From contig NZ_FZNX01000004.1 in NCBI RefSeq assembly GCF_900188355.1, positions 427,141 through 491,140 on the forward strand: DNA of 64,000 bases, in the 5' to 3' direction. A model generated the notes under the pieces. The model made no database searches. It was not told where the DNA came from and was given only the letters and a program-made list of their open reading frames with translations. The position numbers and the translations under genes were made by a program. Origin of the DNA: Lutibacter flavus. Its GTDB lineage: Bacteria > Bacteroidota > Bacteroidia > Flavobacteriales > Flavobacteriaceae. This document shows positions 35,631 to 45,700 of the stretch, piece by piece (the stretch's first letter is position 1; each line of letters starts with the position of its first letter).

Positions 35631-38013
35631 CTTTTGGTAGAATAATTAATTTGGTTGAACTATTTATTATTTCTTCTTTATTTAATTTCATTTTTCTGAA
35701 TTCACCCTTGTTATACATTTCCGCCTGATCTTTATAATGTTCACTAAAAGGATTTCCAGATTGACCAGTTGGCAATATACTAATACTATTTTCAATATCC
35801 GAAAAATCTATAATTCTTCTTGTTGAAGGACCTGCAGTAATCTTGTACAATCCCGAATTGTCATATAAATAACCACGATTATCTATAACTTCACGAGCTC
35901 CTTTCATTGGAAATGGACCTACATTAAAATAGTCTTTTAAAGCAGCTACAGATCCAAGTGGATGTTCATGCTCTAAGGTATGAACTTTTCCCCAATTCCA
36001 ATCATTAATTTCATCTCCAAGTTGATTTTCTAACATAGAAACAGTTTCTGTTAATGATTTTGATAAAATCGCTGTTTTTGTTTCTTTATTATCTGAAGTA
36101 GTTACATTGTCCCACCAAATTGAAGCATCTCTTTTTAAATGGTCTGCAACAACTCTTTTCATTAAATGTGTTTCTAGTAATTGTGTAAATAATTTTTCAC
36201 CTAATTCATCTTCAAAAGTGTTTTTTAGGTATAAGTAAATCCATTTATTATATATTGTTGGAGCTACTTTTTCAGGAGTGTTTGAACCATCCCACTGGTT
36301 TAGTAAGTTTATAGCTTTTTGTTCTTTTTCACTAAAAGAATTAATATCTATAATTGAAGTAAATTCTTTGATATTACTTGGCGCAATTGAGGAGGTTACA
36401 TCATTAATCATTACCCCCATTTCATCTTTAGTCCAATCGTTTTTTGGTTCTAAAGTTTCCACAATGCGTTTTGCTCTGTCTTCTGGTAAATAATATCCAG
36501 GATATAAAATATTGGCAATTGTATCTGGTTGGTTATTTGCGGAATACACATAATTCCATTCAGGATTTTCCGCCATAGGATTTTTACTAAAATCTAAATA
36601 TTCAATAGGATCATCTTCACCAGAAGCGCCATCTAAAATAAATTTAGTATTTACATGTGGTTTGTGTTTATATAACTTTCCAGATGCCCACCAAGCAACA
36701 TTTCCTTTGGCATCTCCATACATAATATTTAGTCCGGGAGCGTGAATCATAGAAGCTCCTTTTTTAACATCAGCCATTTTTGTAGCTCGTGAAATCGTAT
36801 AAAGCGCATCGAGAACTTGACCGTCAAACTGTGTGTAAATCCAAGACATTGCAATTGGACTGGTTTGTGATATTTCATCCACAACATTATTCATTATTGG
36901 ACCGTGTCGTGAACTTTTAACATCAATTATTACGTCTTCAGCATCTTTTACCTTTATAGTCTTAGAAACGGATTTATAAGTTGAAAAACCATTTGGTGTT
37001 TTGTATTGATTAGCATCTGTTGGGTGATTTTCTTCTTTATAAAAATCGATGTCATCATTTTCAAACATTGTTACACCCCATGCATAATCTCTATTATGAC
37101 CCAATAACGGAAATGGAACTCCGGCAATATGGTAACCATACATTTCGTAATCTGGTGTTACAATATGGGCTTCAAACCAAACAGAAGGCTGTGAGTAACC
37201 AATATGTGGATCATTTGCAAAAAGCACATTTCCAGTAGCCGTCTTTTTTGCTGAAACCACCCAACTATTGCTTCCGATAAAAGGCGGAATTGGTGATGTG
37301 TTCAAAATGTCATTTACATTAGAAACTAAAGCCGAAAAATTTTCTAAATCTTGTTTAGAGTTTTTTATCAACGTTGTATTTGGGTCTATTTCAATGTTTA
37401 ATTCTTTTAAATAATGAGGTCCTAATTTTTCTTTAACAATACTTAATAAAGGATCGGTTTTATGTGCCATTGCAAAACTAAAGGACATATAGCCTAAAAT
37501 ATTATAAACATCTTTTAATTTATATTGCTCTTTTTCAATTCCAATTAAATTAAACTCAATAGGAGTGGGACCATTTTCAATAAACTGATTTACGCCACTT
37601 AAATAGGCTATAGCCATTTTGTAAACTTCCCCATTTTTATCTAATTTTTCAATAGCTATTTTGGAAGCTTCTTCAACACCCAAGCTCACAAAAAACTGAT
37701 CGTTTTTAAGCATGTCTTTTCCAAAGATTTCGGATAATCTGCCAGGAGAAATTCTACGCATTAACTCCATTTGCCAAAGTCTATCTTGCGCATGAACATA
37801 ACCTAAGGCAGTCATTGCATCTTGCTGATTGTCAGCATAAATATGTGGAATGCCAAAATCATCAAAGTAAACTGAAGTTTCATTATCAATATTGGTTAAA
37901 CTAACCGAGCCAGAATAATCTGGCTTTAGACTGTTGTAATACATCCAGCCACTAATAATACTTATAGCTAGTAATACAATAACAATAATTGCTATTTTTT
38001 TAAAAATGCGCAT
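35623..38013 (-). CDS. Penicillin/acyl-homoserine-lactone acylase family Ntn hydrolase
   Basis: This 796-residue protein belongs to the penicillin acylase family (PF01804). It has an N-terminal hydrophobic helix (residues 5-25), an alpha part, and the autoprocessing site GSNSW, where Ser248 would become the N-terminal nucleophile of the beta chain. Downstream are VSAKKTATGNVLFANDPHIG and HSNPGG-like family regions. Substrates may be beta-lactams, N-acyl homoserine lactones or other amides. Periplasmic location is inferred from the signal. It heads an operon with a LacI regulator. Confidence 0.88.
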   Translation of the reverse strand: MRIFKKIAIIVIVLLAISIISGWMYYNSLKPDYSGSVSLTNIDNETSVYFDDFGIPHIYADNQQDAMTALGYVHAQDRLWQMELMRRISPGRLSEIFGKDMLKNDQFFVSLGVEEASKIAIEKLDKNGEVYKMAIAYLSGVNQFIENGPTPIEFNLIGIEKEQYKLKDVYNILGYMSFSFAMAHKTDPLLSIVKEKLGPHYLKELNIEIDPNTTLIKNSKQDLENFSALVSNVNDILNTSPIPPFIGSNSWVVSAKKTATGNVLFANDPHIGYSQPSVWFEAHIVTPDYEMYGYHIAGVPFPLLGHNRDYAWGVTMFENDDIDFYKEENHPTDANQYKTPNGFSTYKSVSKTIKVKDAEDVIIDVKSSRHGPIMNNVVDEISQTSPIAMSWIYTQFDGQVLDALYTISRATKMADVKKGASMIHAPGLNIMYGDAKGNVAWWASGKLYKHKPHVNTKFILDGASGEDDPIEYLDFSKNPMAENPEWNYVYSANNQPDTIANILYPGYYLPEDRAKRIVETLEPKNDWTKDEMGVMINDVTSSIAPSNIKEFTSIIDINSFSEKEQKAINLLNQWDGSNTPEKVAPTIYNKWIYLYLKNTFEDELGEKLFTQLLETHLMKRVVADHLKRDASIWWDNVTTSDNKETKTAILSKSLTETVSMLENQLGDEINDWNWGKVHTLEHEHPLGSVAALKDYFNVGPFPMKGAREVIDNRGYLYDNSGLYKITAGPSTRRIIDFSDIENSISILPTGQSGNPFSEHYKDQAEMYNKGEFRKMKLNKEEIINSSTKLIILPKDE

Positions 38014-38094
38014 TAGGAAAAAGAGGTTTTTTTTAGTTGTTTCAAAGGTAATATTTTAAACGTTACGAAACTAAATAGTAAAAAATATTTGTCT

Positions 38095-38118
38095 AAATGT
38101 AAAAAATACTTTACATTT
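38095..38118 (+). promoter_or_regulatory. Inverted repeat upstream of the membrane protein/XRE pair
   Basis: The arms AAATGTAAA and TTTACATTT are perfect complements around a 6-nt spacer and lie 24 bp before the start codon at 38142. A near-consensus -7 box (AATATTTG, 38084-38091) stands just upstream, so a bound repressor would sit over the transcription start. The XRE protein of the pair is the obvious candidate. Confidence 0.5.
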
Positions 38119-38141
38119 AAATATAATTTAAAATTATCAAA

Positions 38142-38618
38142 ATGAAAACAAGATTTTTATTTTCGCACAAATACAAGCCTCTAGGTTGGTTTTTATTTTT
38201 AACAGGAATGGTTTTAGGAATCGTTTTATTGTTAAATGACATTGATTTTCCCAATTGGGAACTACAAGTTTTTCCTTTAATTAGTGAAAATGATATTTTT
38301 TCAAATCCTTCATTCGAATGGAATACGAATAACATTGCAGATGAAGTAGCTTCAATATTAGTTATTCTCGGCGGAATTTTAGTGTCTTTTTCAAAAACAA
38401 AAGATGAAGATGAGTATATTTCCAAAATTAGAATGGACTCATTAATTTGGGCGACTTACGTAAATTATAGTGTGCTAGTTTTAGCAATACTTTTCGTTTT
38501 TGATTTAAGTTTTTTCAATGTGTTAATTTACAATATGTTTACGGTATTGTTATTTTTTATGTTGCGTTTTCACTATGTATTGTACAAATCTAAAAGAGTG
38601 TTAAACAATGAAGAATAA
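38142..38618 (+). CDS. Small four-helix membrane protein paired with an XRE regulator
   Basis: I do not recognise a named family. The 158-residue protein has hydrophobic helices at about residues 13-32, 67-83, 102-122 and 126-145. The loop between the first two is soluble. Its last 11 bp overlap the XRE gene. Such membrane protein/XRE pairs are common in Bacteroidetes and Firmicutes, and the membrane protein may modulate the regulator. Confidence 0.75.
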   Translation: MKTRFLFSHKYKPLGWFLFLTGMVLGIVLLLNDIDFPNWELQVFPLISENDIFSNPSFEWNTNNIADEVASILVILGGILVSFSKTKDEDEYISKIRMDSLIWATYVNYSVLVLAILFVFDLSFFNVLIYNMFTVLLFFMLRFHYVLYKSKRVLNNEE

Positions 38619-38808
38619 TATAAAAGTAGAGCGCGCCAAACATAATTTAACTCAAGCAAAATTGGCTGAAATGATTGGTGTAAGCCGACAAACTATTAAT
38701 GCTATGGAATTGAATAAATATGTACCTTCAACTGTTTTGGCGTTAAAAATCTCAAAAATATTTAATAAAAATGTGAATGATGTTTTCTTTTTGGATAATG
38801 AAGATTGA
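38608..38808 (+). CDS. XRE family helix-turn-helix regulator
   Basis: This 66-residue protein is a single Cro/C1-type HTH (LTQAKLAEMIGVSRQTINAME) with no sensor domain, like YozG. It overlaps the membrane-protein gene by 11 bp. The inverted repeat at 38095 in front of the pair is a plausible autoregulatory site. Confidence 0.88.
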   Translation: MKNNIKVERAKHNLTQAKLAEMIGVSRQTINAMELNKYVPSTVLALKISKIFNKNVNDVFFLDNED

Positions 38809-38934
38809 TTAGGTGCATTTATTATTAAATAGACATTTGAAAAGGGGTATATTTAATTAAGTCGTAATCTTTTTTATAATTGCTTGATATATACTTAATA
38901 AAAATTTATATTTACGAGTGTTGAAACAGCCTTT

Positions 38935-40947
38935 ATGAAAAAATCCCTATTAGTATTCTCTTTTTTTTTAACATTTATTTTATCAGCCCAGGAAATAGAG
39001 AAATCTGTCAGAGAATTAAAAATAAAAATTGAACAAACTGAAAATTCTGAACGATTAATATGGTTAGATAGTTTAACTAAAGTAACACGTTATAGTACTG
39101 ATTTTAAGTATGATTCAATAGCTACAGAAACCATTAATTATGCTTTGTATTTAGACTCGCTAAATATGGCAGCTTCACATACAGCAGATTTAATTTATTA
39201 TAAAAACAATATAATTATTAAGCCTGAAGAAGGTTTGCAAATTTTTAAAAATTTTATGGCTAAAGGAGTAAACTTAAAAAATAAAAGAGCCTTGGCACTT
39301 TTGTATTTAAATTGTGCTGATAGTTATTATTTTTTGAATGATTTTGAATCAGCTCTTGAAAATTATGAGGTTTCAAAAAAGTATGCAAAAAAGGCTGACG
39401 ATATAAGACTGCTAGGATTAGTTAACTTATATATGGGTTATACCCACTCAGATATTGGTGATTTTCCAAAGGCATCTATAGAATTGCAAGATGCTGAGAA
39501 GTTGTTTCAACAAATAAAAGATACTTTTAATATTATTGGGGCTAAAAATTCATTGGCCATTTTATACAGTCAAAATGCGTTTTATGAAGTTGCTGAACAA
39601 GAAAGAGAAGAAGCTATTGTACTTGCAAAAAAAAATAATAGGTATCGAAATTTAGTGTCTTTATATGCAAATCAAGCAGAAGATTTTAGAAGAGTTGGAA
39701 AAGGAAAAGAATATATAGCTAATTTATTAATGGCACTCGAATCTCATGAGAAATCAAAAAATGATTTTTATATGCGTCCCATTTTAATTTGTAAATTAAT
39801 AGTTGCTAATGCAGAAGAAGGTTCTTTAGAAGAAATTGAAAAATATAAAAAGGAAATTGAAAGTGATATCAGTTTATATACTAATAATGCTAATAAAGAA
39901 AATTATATAGAAGCCATGAAAAATATTGCCTTTGTTGAAGGTGATTATAAAAAAGCGCTACTATTAGGAAAAGAGCATTTAGCTTTAAAAATTGAAGAAA
40001 AAAAACCTGAAGGAATCCAATATGCGGAAAAGTTTTTATCAAAAGTCTACAAAGCTCTGGGTAATAAAGGGGAAGCAAATTTACATTTAAATAATTATTA
40101 TGTCATCAAAGATTCTATTTCGAGTGTACAAAAAATAAATGCATTGAGTTATTACCAAACATATTTTGAAACAAAAAAAAGAGATTTTAAAATTGAAAAC
40201 CAAGAAAAAGATATTACAATACTTGGTGAAATAAGCAAGGTAAAAACTCAAATAATGCTTTTTGGAGGTGCAGGACTCATATCAATTTTCGGTTTTATAT
40301 TATTATTTAAATCCCGTAATACAGCTAAAAGAAGGCAAAAATTACAAGAATCCTTTTCACGAAATTTAATAACAGCTCAAGAAAATGAGCGAACAAGAGT
40401 AGCAAGGGAACTTCATGATAGTGTAGGGCAAAAATTAATGCTATTAACAAAAAAAACAAAAATGGTTGAAAATAGTGATCTTTCCACACTTTCTGAAAAT
40501 ACGCTGGAGGAATTAAGAGCTATTTCACGCGGCTTGCATCCTCCAACAATTGAAGGTCTTGGAATAACAAAGGCCATCATTTCTATGATTAATGAAGTAG
40601 ATGAGCATACAAATATATTTTTCACTAACGATATTGAAAATATTGATAATTTACTAAATAAAGATTGCTCACTTCATGTGTACCGTATCATACAGGAAGT
40701 TTTAAATAATATAGTAAAACACGCCAATGCAAAGGCCACATTTGTAACTGTTGAAAAAAAGAAAAAATATATAAAATTAAGTATTAAAGATAATGGAAAT
40801 GGCTTCGATTTTTCAAAAGAGTTAAATAATAACTTAAGTCTCGGTATGAAAACGCTTAGAGAGCGCGCAAAAATTATAAAGGCAACATTAAAAATTTATT
40901 CTGAACACAATAAAGGAACTGTAATTCAACTAAAAATACCAATTTAA
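38935..40947 (+). CDS. TPR-containing sensor histidine kinase (NarX/HisKA_3 type)
   Basis: This 670-residue kinase has a signal peptide (cut near residue 19), an extracytoplasmic region with several TPR-like helices at about residues 90-390, one membrane helix near 435-455, a coiled linker, the phosphoacceptor motif RELHDSVGQK with His494, and a HATPase domain at about 575-670 (DNGNGFDF, GLGMKTLRERA with a one-residue shift, read as LGMKTLRERA). It is stop-to-start adjacent to its response regulator, with no gap. Confidence 0.9.
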   Translation: MKKSLLVFSFFLTFILSAQEIEKSVRELKIKIEQTENSERLIWLDSLTKVTRYSTDFKYDSIATETINYALYLDSLNMAASHTADLIYYKNNIIIKPEEGLQIFKNFMAKGVNLKNKRALALLYLNCADSYYFLNDFESALENYEVSKKYAKKADDIRLLGLVNLYMGYTHSDIGDFPKASIELQDAEKLFQQIKDTFNIIGAKNSLAILYSQNAFYEVAEQEREEAIVLAKKNNRYRNLVSLYANQAEDFRRVGKGKEYIANLLMALESHEKSKNDFYMRPILICKLIVANAEEGSLEEIEKYKKEIESDISLYTNNANKENYIEAMKNIAFVEGDYKKALLLGKEHLALKIEEKKPEGIQYAEKFLSKVYKALGNKGEANLHLNNYYVIKDSISSVQKINALSYYQTYFETKKRDFKIENQEKDITILGEISKVKTQIMLFGGAGLISIFGFILLFKSRNTAKRRQKLQESFSRNLITAQENERTRVARELHDSVGQKLMLLTKKTKMVENSDLSTLSENTLEELRAISRGLHPPTIEGLGITKAIISMINEVDEHTNIFFTNDIENIDNLLNKDCSLHVYRIIQEVLNNIVKHANAKATFVTVEKKKKYIKLSIKDNGNGFDFSKELNNNLSLGMKTLRERAKIIKATLKIYSEHNKGTVIQLKIPI

Positions 40948-41598
40948 ATGAGCCAAACAAACAATTGTACAATTGTAATTGCAGATGATCATCCAATGAT
41001 ATTAAAGGGCTTGTTTGAAGAATTAACTTCAAACGGATATATAGTTGTTGGGCAGGGAACAAATGGTTTAGAAGCGTTAGAATTAATTTTAAAATTAAAG
41101 CCAATGTTGGCTATTTTAGATATAGATATGCCTTTTTTAAATGGGTTTGAGGTGGTGAAAACAGCAAAAGATAAAAATGTTGAGACCAAATTTATAATAC
41201 AGTCTTTTCATAAAGAAGCAGATTATGTTATGCAAGCAAAATCTATGCAATTAAAAGGGTATTTGTTAAAAGAAGATTCTTTTATTGAAATAGAAAAGTG
41301 TATAAAAGCCGTACTCAACAATGAAAGTTATTTTAGTACTTCCTTTGAAAGCGGTTTTTTACAAAACATGAGTAAAGAACTTCAGCAATTAAAATTATTA
41401 ACACCTTCAGAAATAACTATTTTAAAGCAAATAGCACAACAAATTACAACAAGTGCTATAGCCGATGGTTTGGGGATTTCGGTAAGAACCATAGAAAAAC
41501 ATCGCAGTAATATTATTAATAAATTGAACTTAAAAAACGAATCTAACTCTTTAACCTCTTGGGCCATTTTAAATAGAAATACAATTATAACTTTATAA
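40948..41598 (+). CDS. NarL/FixJ family response regulator
   Basis: This 216-residue regulator has a receiver domain (acidic pair DDHP near residue 14, phospho-acceptor Asp58 in LDIDMP) and a LuxR-type HTH at about residues 150-210 (LTPSEITILKQIAQ, SVRTIEKHRSNI). It directly follows the kinase. The perfect palindrome at 41678 lies 80 bp after its stop and upstream of the surface-protein genes, so it is a candidate target. Confidence 0.92.
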   Translation: MSQTNNCTIVIADDHPMILKGLFEELTSNGYIVVGQGTNGLEALELILKLKPMLAILDIDMPFLNGFEVVKTAKDKNVETKFIIQSFHKEADYVMQAKSMQLKGYLLKEDSFIEIEKCIKAVLNNESYFSTSFESGFLQNMSKELQQLKLLTPSEITILKQIAQQITTSAIADGLGISVRTIEKHRSNIINKLNLKNESNSLTSWAILNRNTIITL

Positions 41599-41677
41599 AT
41601 TTCTATTAAAATAACAATATTTTAGTTTTGCTTTTAGGAGAAGCTGTTTTGCCAATTTTAACTTTCTTACCATGTTG

Positions 41678-41712
41678 TATACGTGGTACCACGTATAAAA
41701 TTACGTGGTGCC
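41678..41712 (+). promoter_or_regulatory. 20-bp palindrome plus phased half-site ahead of the surface-protein locus
   Basis: A perfect 20-bp palindrome (TATACGTGGT / ACCACGTATA, 41678-41697) is followed by an extra half-site TACGTGGTGCC (41702-41712), set 22 bp from the equivalent half (41680), about two helix turns. This fits binding of a dimeric LuxR-type regulator with a second weaker contact. The surrounding 248 bp (41599-41846) contain no gene. Confidence 0.6.
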
Positions 41713-41846
41713 TCTTATTTACTATATTAATATTCATTACTACCTTTCCAAAATATCATGCCTTGGCCTTAAAAGGTTAATTAACAGGTAACTAATAAAT
41801 CAAAAAACTAAAATAAATACAAATTAACTATCAAGATCTACTAACT

Positions 41847-42740
41847 ATGAAATCAAAATTACTTTTACTATCGTTTTTAATGTTGTTCACTTTTACAACA
41901 AATTATGCACAATCATCTGCTGAAACTTCTGGTATTGCCATACAAGGTATTGCCAGAGATATAAATAATACGGCAAGGGCAAACGAAGATATTAATTTAA
42001 CATTTTCTATTTATTACAAAGTGTTAGAAGTGGCGCAGCCACCAATTGTTAATTATACAGAGCCGTTAACAACAGATGCTTTTGGTGTTTTTTCTCATGT
42101 AATTAACAATCCATACACAAATAATAATTTATTTGAAAAATACCAAATGTGGCTAAAGATTGATGAGGGCGGTACAATTATATCTGATGAAAAATTAAAG
42201 CATGTTCCTTATGCTATTTCAGCAAACAATGGTGTGCCCGTTGGTTCTATTATGCCATTTGTGGGTACAGTTGCTCCAGCAGGTTGGGCATTGTGTAATG
42301 GGCAAGATTTAACGGCAATTGATGGTTCGGAAGCTTTAATTGATTTGTTGGTTAATGACTATGCACCAAACTTAGGTGGTATGTTTTTAAGAGGAACAGG
42401 AGGTTCTGGAGACCATGTTGGGCCAGCTTTAAATACTACACAAGATGATACAGCTGGGCCGCATACACACCCTAACGATATTGTAATAACAGGAGGCGAG
42501 GCCGATGCTGAGGCGCAAGGGCAATTTACCCTACCTACTGGTTCGCCAGGAATTTTTAACAACGGACGTGGGTTCTTTTTTACTGACATTTTAAATGGAG
42601 AAACTGCAACCATAGGAATTAATTCTGATGTGCGAGTATATGAACATGAAACAACTAAAACTGGAGGAGTACAAACCAATACAGGGGTTGTAGAAACCCG
42701 CCCAGTAAGTTATGGTGTAAATTATATTATAAAATTATAA
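41847..42740 (+). CDS. Secreted protein with phage tail collar-like domain
   Basis: This 297-residue exported protein has a signal peptide (cut near NYAQ, residue 21). Residues ~25-125 form a beta-rich module (GIAIQGIARDINNTARANED) common in Bacteroidetes surface proteins. From about residue 130 it has the tail-collar motif GSIMPFVGTVAPAGWALCNG and a GMFLRGTGGSG block, as in tail fibre proteins and secreted homologues. It has no T9SS sorting domain. It sits 9 bp ahead of the giant surface protein and is likely co-expressed with it. No phage genes surround it. Confidence 0.8.
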   Translation: MKSKLLLLSFLMLFTFTTNYAQSSAETSGIAIQGIARDINNTARANEDINLTFSIYYKVLEVAQPPIVNYTEPLTTDAFGVFSHVINNPYTNNNLFEKYQMWLKIDEGGTIISDEKLKHVPYAISANNGVPVGSIMPFVGTVAPAGWALCNGQDLTAIDGSEALIDLLVNDYAPNLGGMFLRGTGGSGDHVGPALNTTQDDTAGPHTHPNDIVITGGEADAEAQGQFTLPTGSPGIFNNGRGFFFTDILNGETATIGINSDVRVYEHETTKTGGVQTNTGVVETRPVSYGVNYIIKL

Positions 42741-42749
42741 GTTATAATT

Positions 42750-45700
42750 ATGAAAAAAATAATTATAACATTGGGCTTATGGCTGTTGGCAACAGGGCTA
42801 TGGGCACAAAATGATACCGGGGCTAAAGTAGTTCCCGTTTCGCAAGCTATACAAAATAATGGTTATACCATGCAAGTAGGTGTTCCCTATTTAGTTGATA
42901 CAGAACAGTCATCGACTATAGTAGATGTATCAAACCCAAACATAAACGATGACATATACCCATTTGACATAAGATTCCCTTGGGATGCTTTGTATTTATT
43001 TCCAACTTTTGCTGAAGAATCATTTGATGTTTCAAAAGGATATTTTGGGGATAAAATATTAATTAATTGGACATTAAGAGCCAATAATGAACTTGTTACA
43101 AATATTAGAATACTTCGCCAGGAATATGTAGATGGTATATTAGACGATGAAAATTATGTTCAAATAGGAAATGTATCAAAATTTGATACCGAATTTGAAG
43201 ATAAATATGTAGAAGGCGGTGTATTATATGCCTATAAAATAGTAGCTGATGGTGTAAGTGAGATAGAAAGTGAGTTTAGTACTTTTATTACAGGAATTGG
43301 ATTTAGAAGTCCAACAGCAATTGTAACAGGAAATGTAAGTTATAAAGGAGGTAATCCTGTAGAAGATGTTACTATAAAAGCAACTTCAGAAGGAAGTACA
43401 ATTAATTTAGGAAGTGCATTAAGAATTCCAAGTGCAGGTAAATTAGATTTTGGTAAGCTAAGCAAACCAATTGATACAGCTGCAACGCTGCAGGTTTGGA
43501 TGCGTCCGGAATCAGCTTATTCGGGTGATGCAGGACCAAACATTCGTTTGTTTCAATTAAAAGAAATTGAAGGAGCAACAACAATTAATGTTGAGGTAAA
43601 CTTATTAGAAGCTTCTAATATTTTAAAAGTAAACATTGGAACGGCTGAATATAGAATTCAAAATTTTTACCCTTCAGGCGTAATAGATGAAAGAGGAGAT
43701 GATGTTTTGGTTCCTGTTACCGATTTTAATAATAATTATGTTCATTTTTCGGTTGTTTTAAGTGATGGAAATGTTCCGTTATTATACATTAATGGTAGAG
43801 GGATGACGGTAGCTTATCAAACTGAAGTGAACCAAAAGATAGTTGAATATGATACTGATTACGATGGGGTTTTTGAAGATTATCCAGGTACTTTAGTAGC
43901 TATAACTATTCCAACAGCAGTAAATGTATTAGCACTAACACCAACAACTAGTTGGAATAACCTTAATATAGGAAGTGGTAAAGATATTTTAGTTGATGAA
44001 ATTAGAATTTGGAATAAAGCCAAAGAACCTGCAAATATTAGAACAAATTTTAGACGTTATATAAACGGAAATAATGTAAATTTAATTTCGTATTTAAGCG
44101 CTAATGAAGGTGTTGGAGATTTTGCATACGATTTATCTAGAAGTGGTTTTAACTACAATAAAAATAATGGAAAATTAATAAGTGCTATTGCAGCCAACAA
44201 TGTTACTTGGGTTGCAGGTTCTGGAAATATTCCTAGCGCGAGTCAGCTAGGTATTTTAGGGGTTACAGATGAATTTGGAAATTATGAAATTACTGCAATA
44301 CCATATTCGGGTACGGGTGAATCTTTTAATATAACACCTTTATTTGGATTGCATCAGTTTGAACCTGGGCAACAGCTAGTTTTCCTTGGGCAAGGAGCAG
44401 AAGTTGTTAATAAAATTGACTTTGTTGATATTTCTTCATTTAGCTTTAAAGGAAAAGTATTTTTTGATACTCGAGGCGTATTTAAATCTTTTGTTGAATT
44501 AGATGGAGCAGGTATTGAAGGTGATACTCAAATAAGTGGACCAGGAATTTTAGATGAAGGCTATAATTATTATCAAAAAGGTTCTGAGAAATTTTATAAA
44601 GGCGCATATTGGTATAATGAAGTTGAAGATCGCCTAGAGCGCTATGCAACAGTTTTTGCTGAAGGCGTAAATGTATACGTAGATGGAACACCTCAATTAG
44701 ATGAAAATAACGTTCCATTAGTTACAGATGAGAATGGAGAATTTGAAGTGAGCGTTCCAATAGGAAAGCATTTTATCACTTTAAAAAAGGACGGTCATAT
44801 ATTTAGCTATGATGGGCGGTTTCCTAAAAAACCAGCAATTGATGCAATAGATGATGATGGTTTATATGAATTTTTTGAAGATTCTAATGAGCCGGTAATT
44901 TTTATAGATAGCACACGTGTTACCGTTGTTGGTAGAGTTGTTGGAGGTGGTGTACAAGCTCAAAAAGTTATTGGATTTGGTGAAGAAGGGTTGTTTGAAA
45001 AAACAATTGAAGATGCCGAAGGAGATTCTAAAACCATAACCGTAAGTTCTAAAAATAATATTGGTGTAGCAGATATAACTTTAGGGTACGATCCTCCTGG
45101 GGATGGAAATGTGACTGAATACACGAAGTATAATTTTGAAACAAATAGTGAAACGGGTGAATTTAGAGAATCATTATTACCATTAGATTATGAATTATTA
45201 GCTGCTGATATTAGAATTCCAAGTTCTACCGATCCAATTGAAAATACAATTTCAATATTAAAGGCAGGAACTAAAGAAGATTTTCCTTTATCAACTGTTG
45301 GAGAATTAACAACACCTGAGTTTATATTTGAAGATGGTACTGAAGCATTTGGAGAGCCATACCACCATGTAATTGGTGGCCTTAATTATAGAGTAGATCC
45401 TGTATTAAAGGTACTAGAGCAAACCTCTGATGCCACAATACAAATTGGAGAAGAAATATTTAACACAGATGATTTTTCATATCCAGTTTTTACTCAATTT
45501 AGGGAATATAAAATTCAATTAAATAGTTTTGAGCGTTATGTAAATTATGATGATGGTGGTGAGGTTGAAGACATTGTACCTATAGTAGATGGGGAATTAT
45601 TGATTACTAATAATTTAGAATTACCGGGTTCAAAAATATTAGAAAGAGACCCGAATGATTTAAGTATTATTAATTATACGTTTAGAGCTGGTCAAATTAG

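Noticed and set aside
42359..42679. A 106-codon minus-strand frame inside the tail-collar gene
   Set aside because: It is a low-complexity Pro/Ser/Val-rich shadow of the opposite strand with no start context.
41847..42740. A prophage remnant, from the tail-collar domain
   Set aside because: The protein has a secretion signal and no phage structural, integrase or lysis genes lie nearby.
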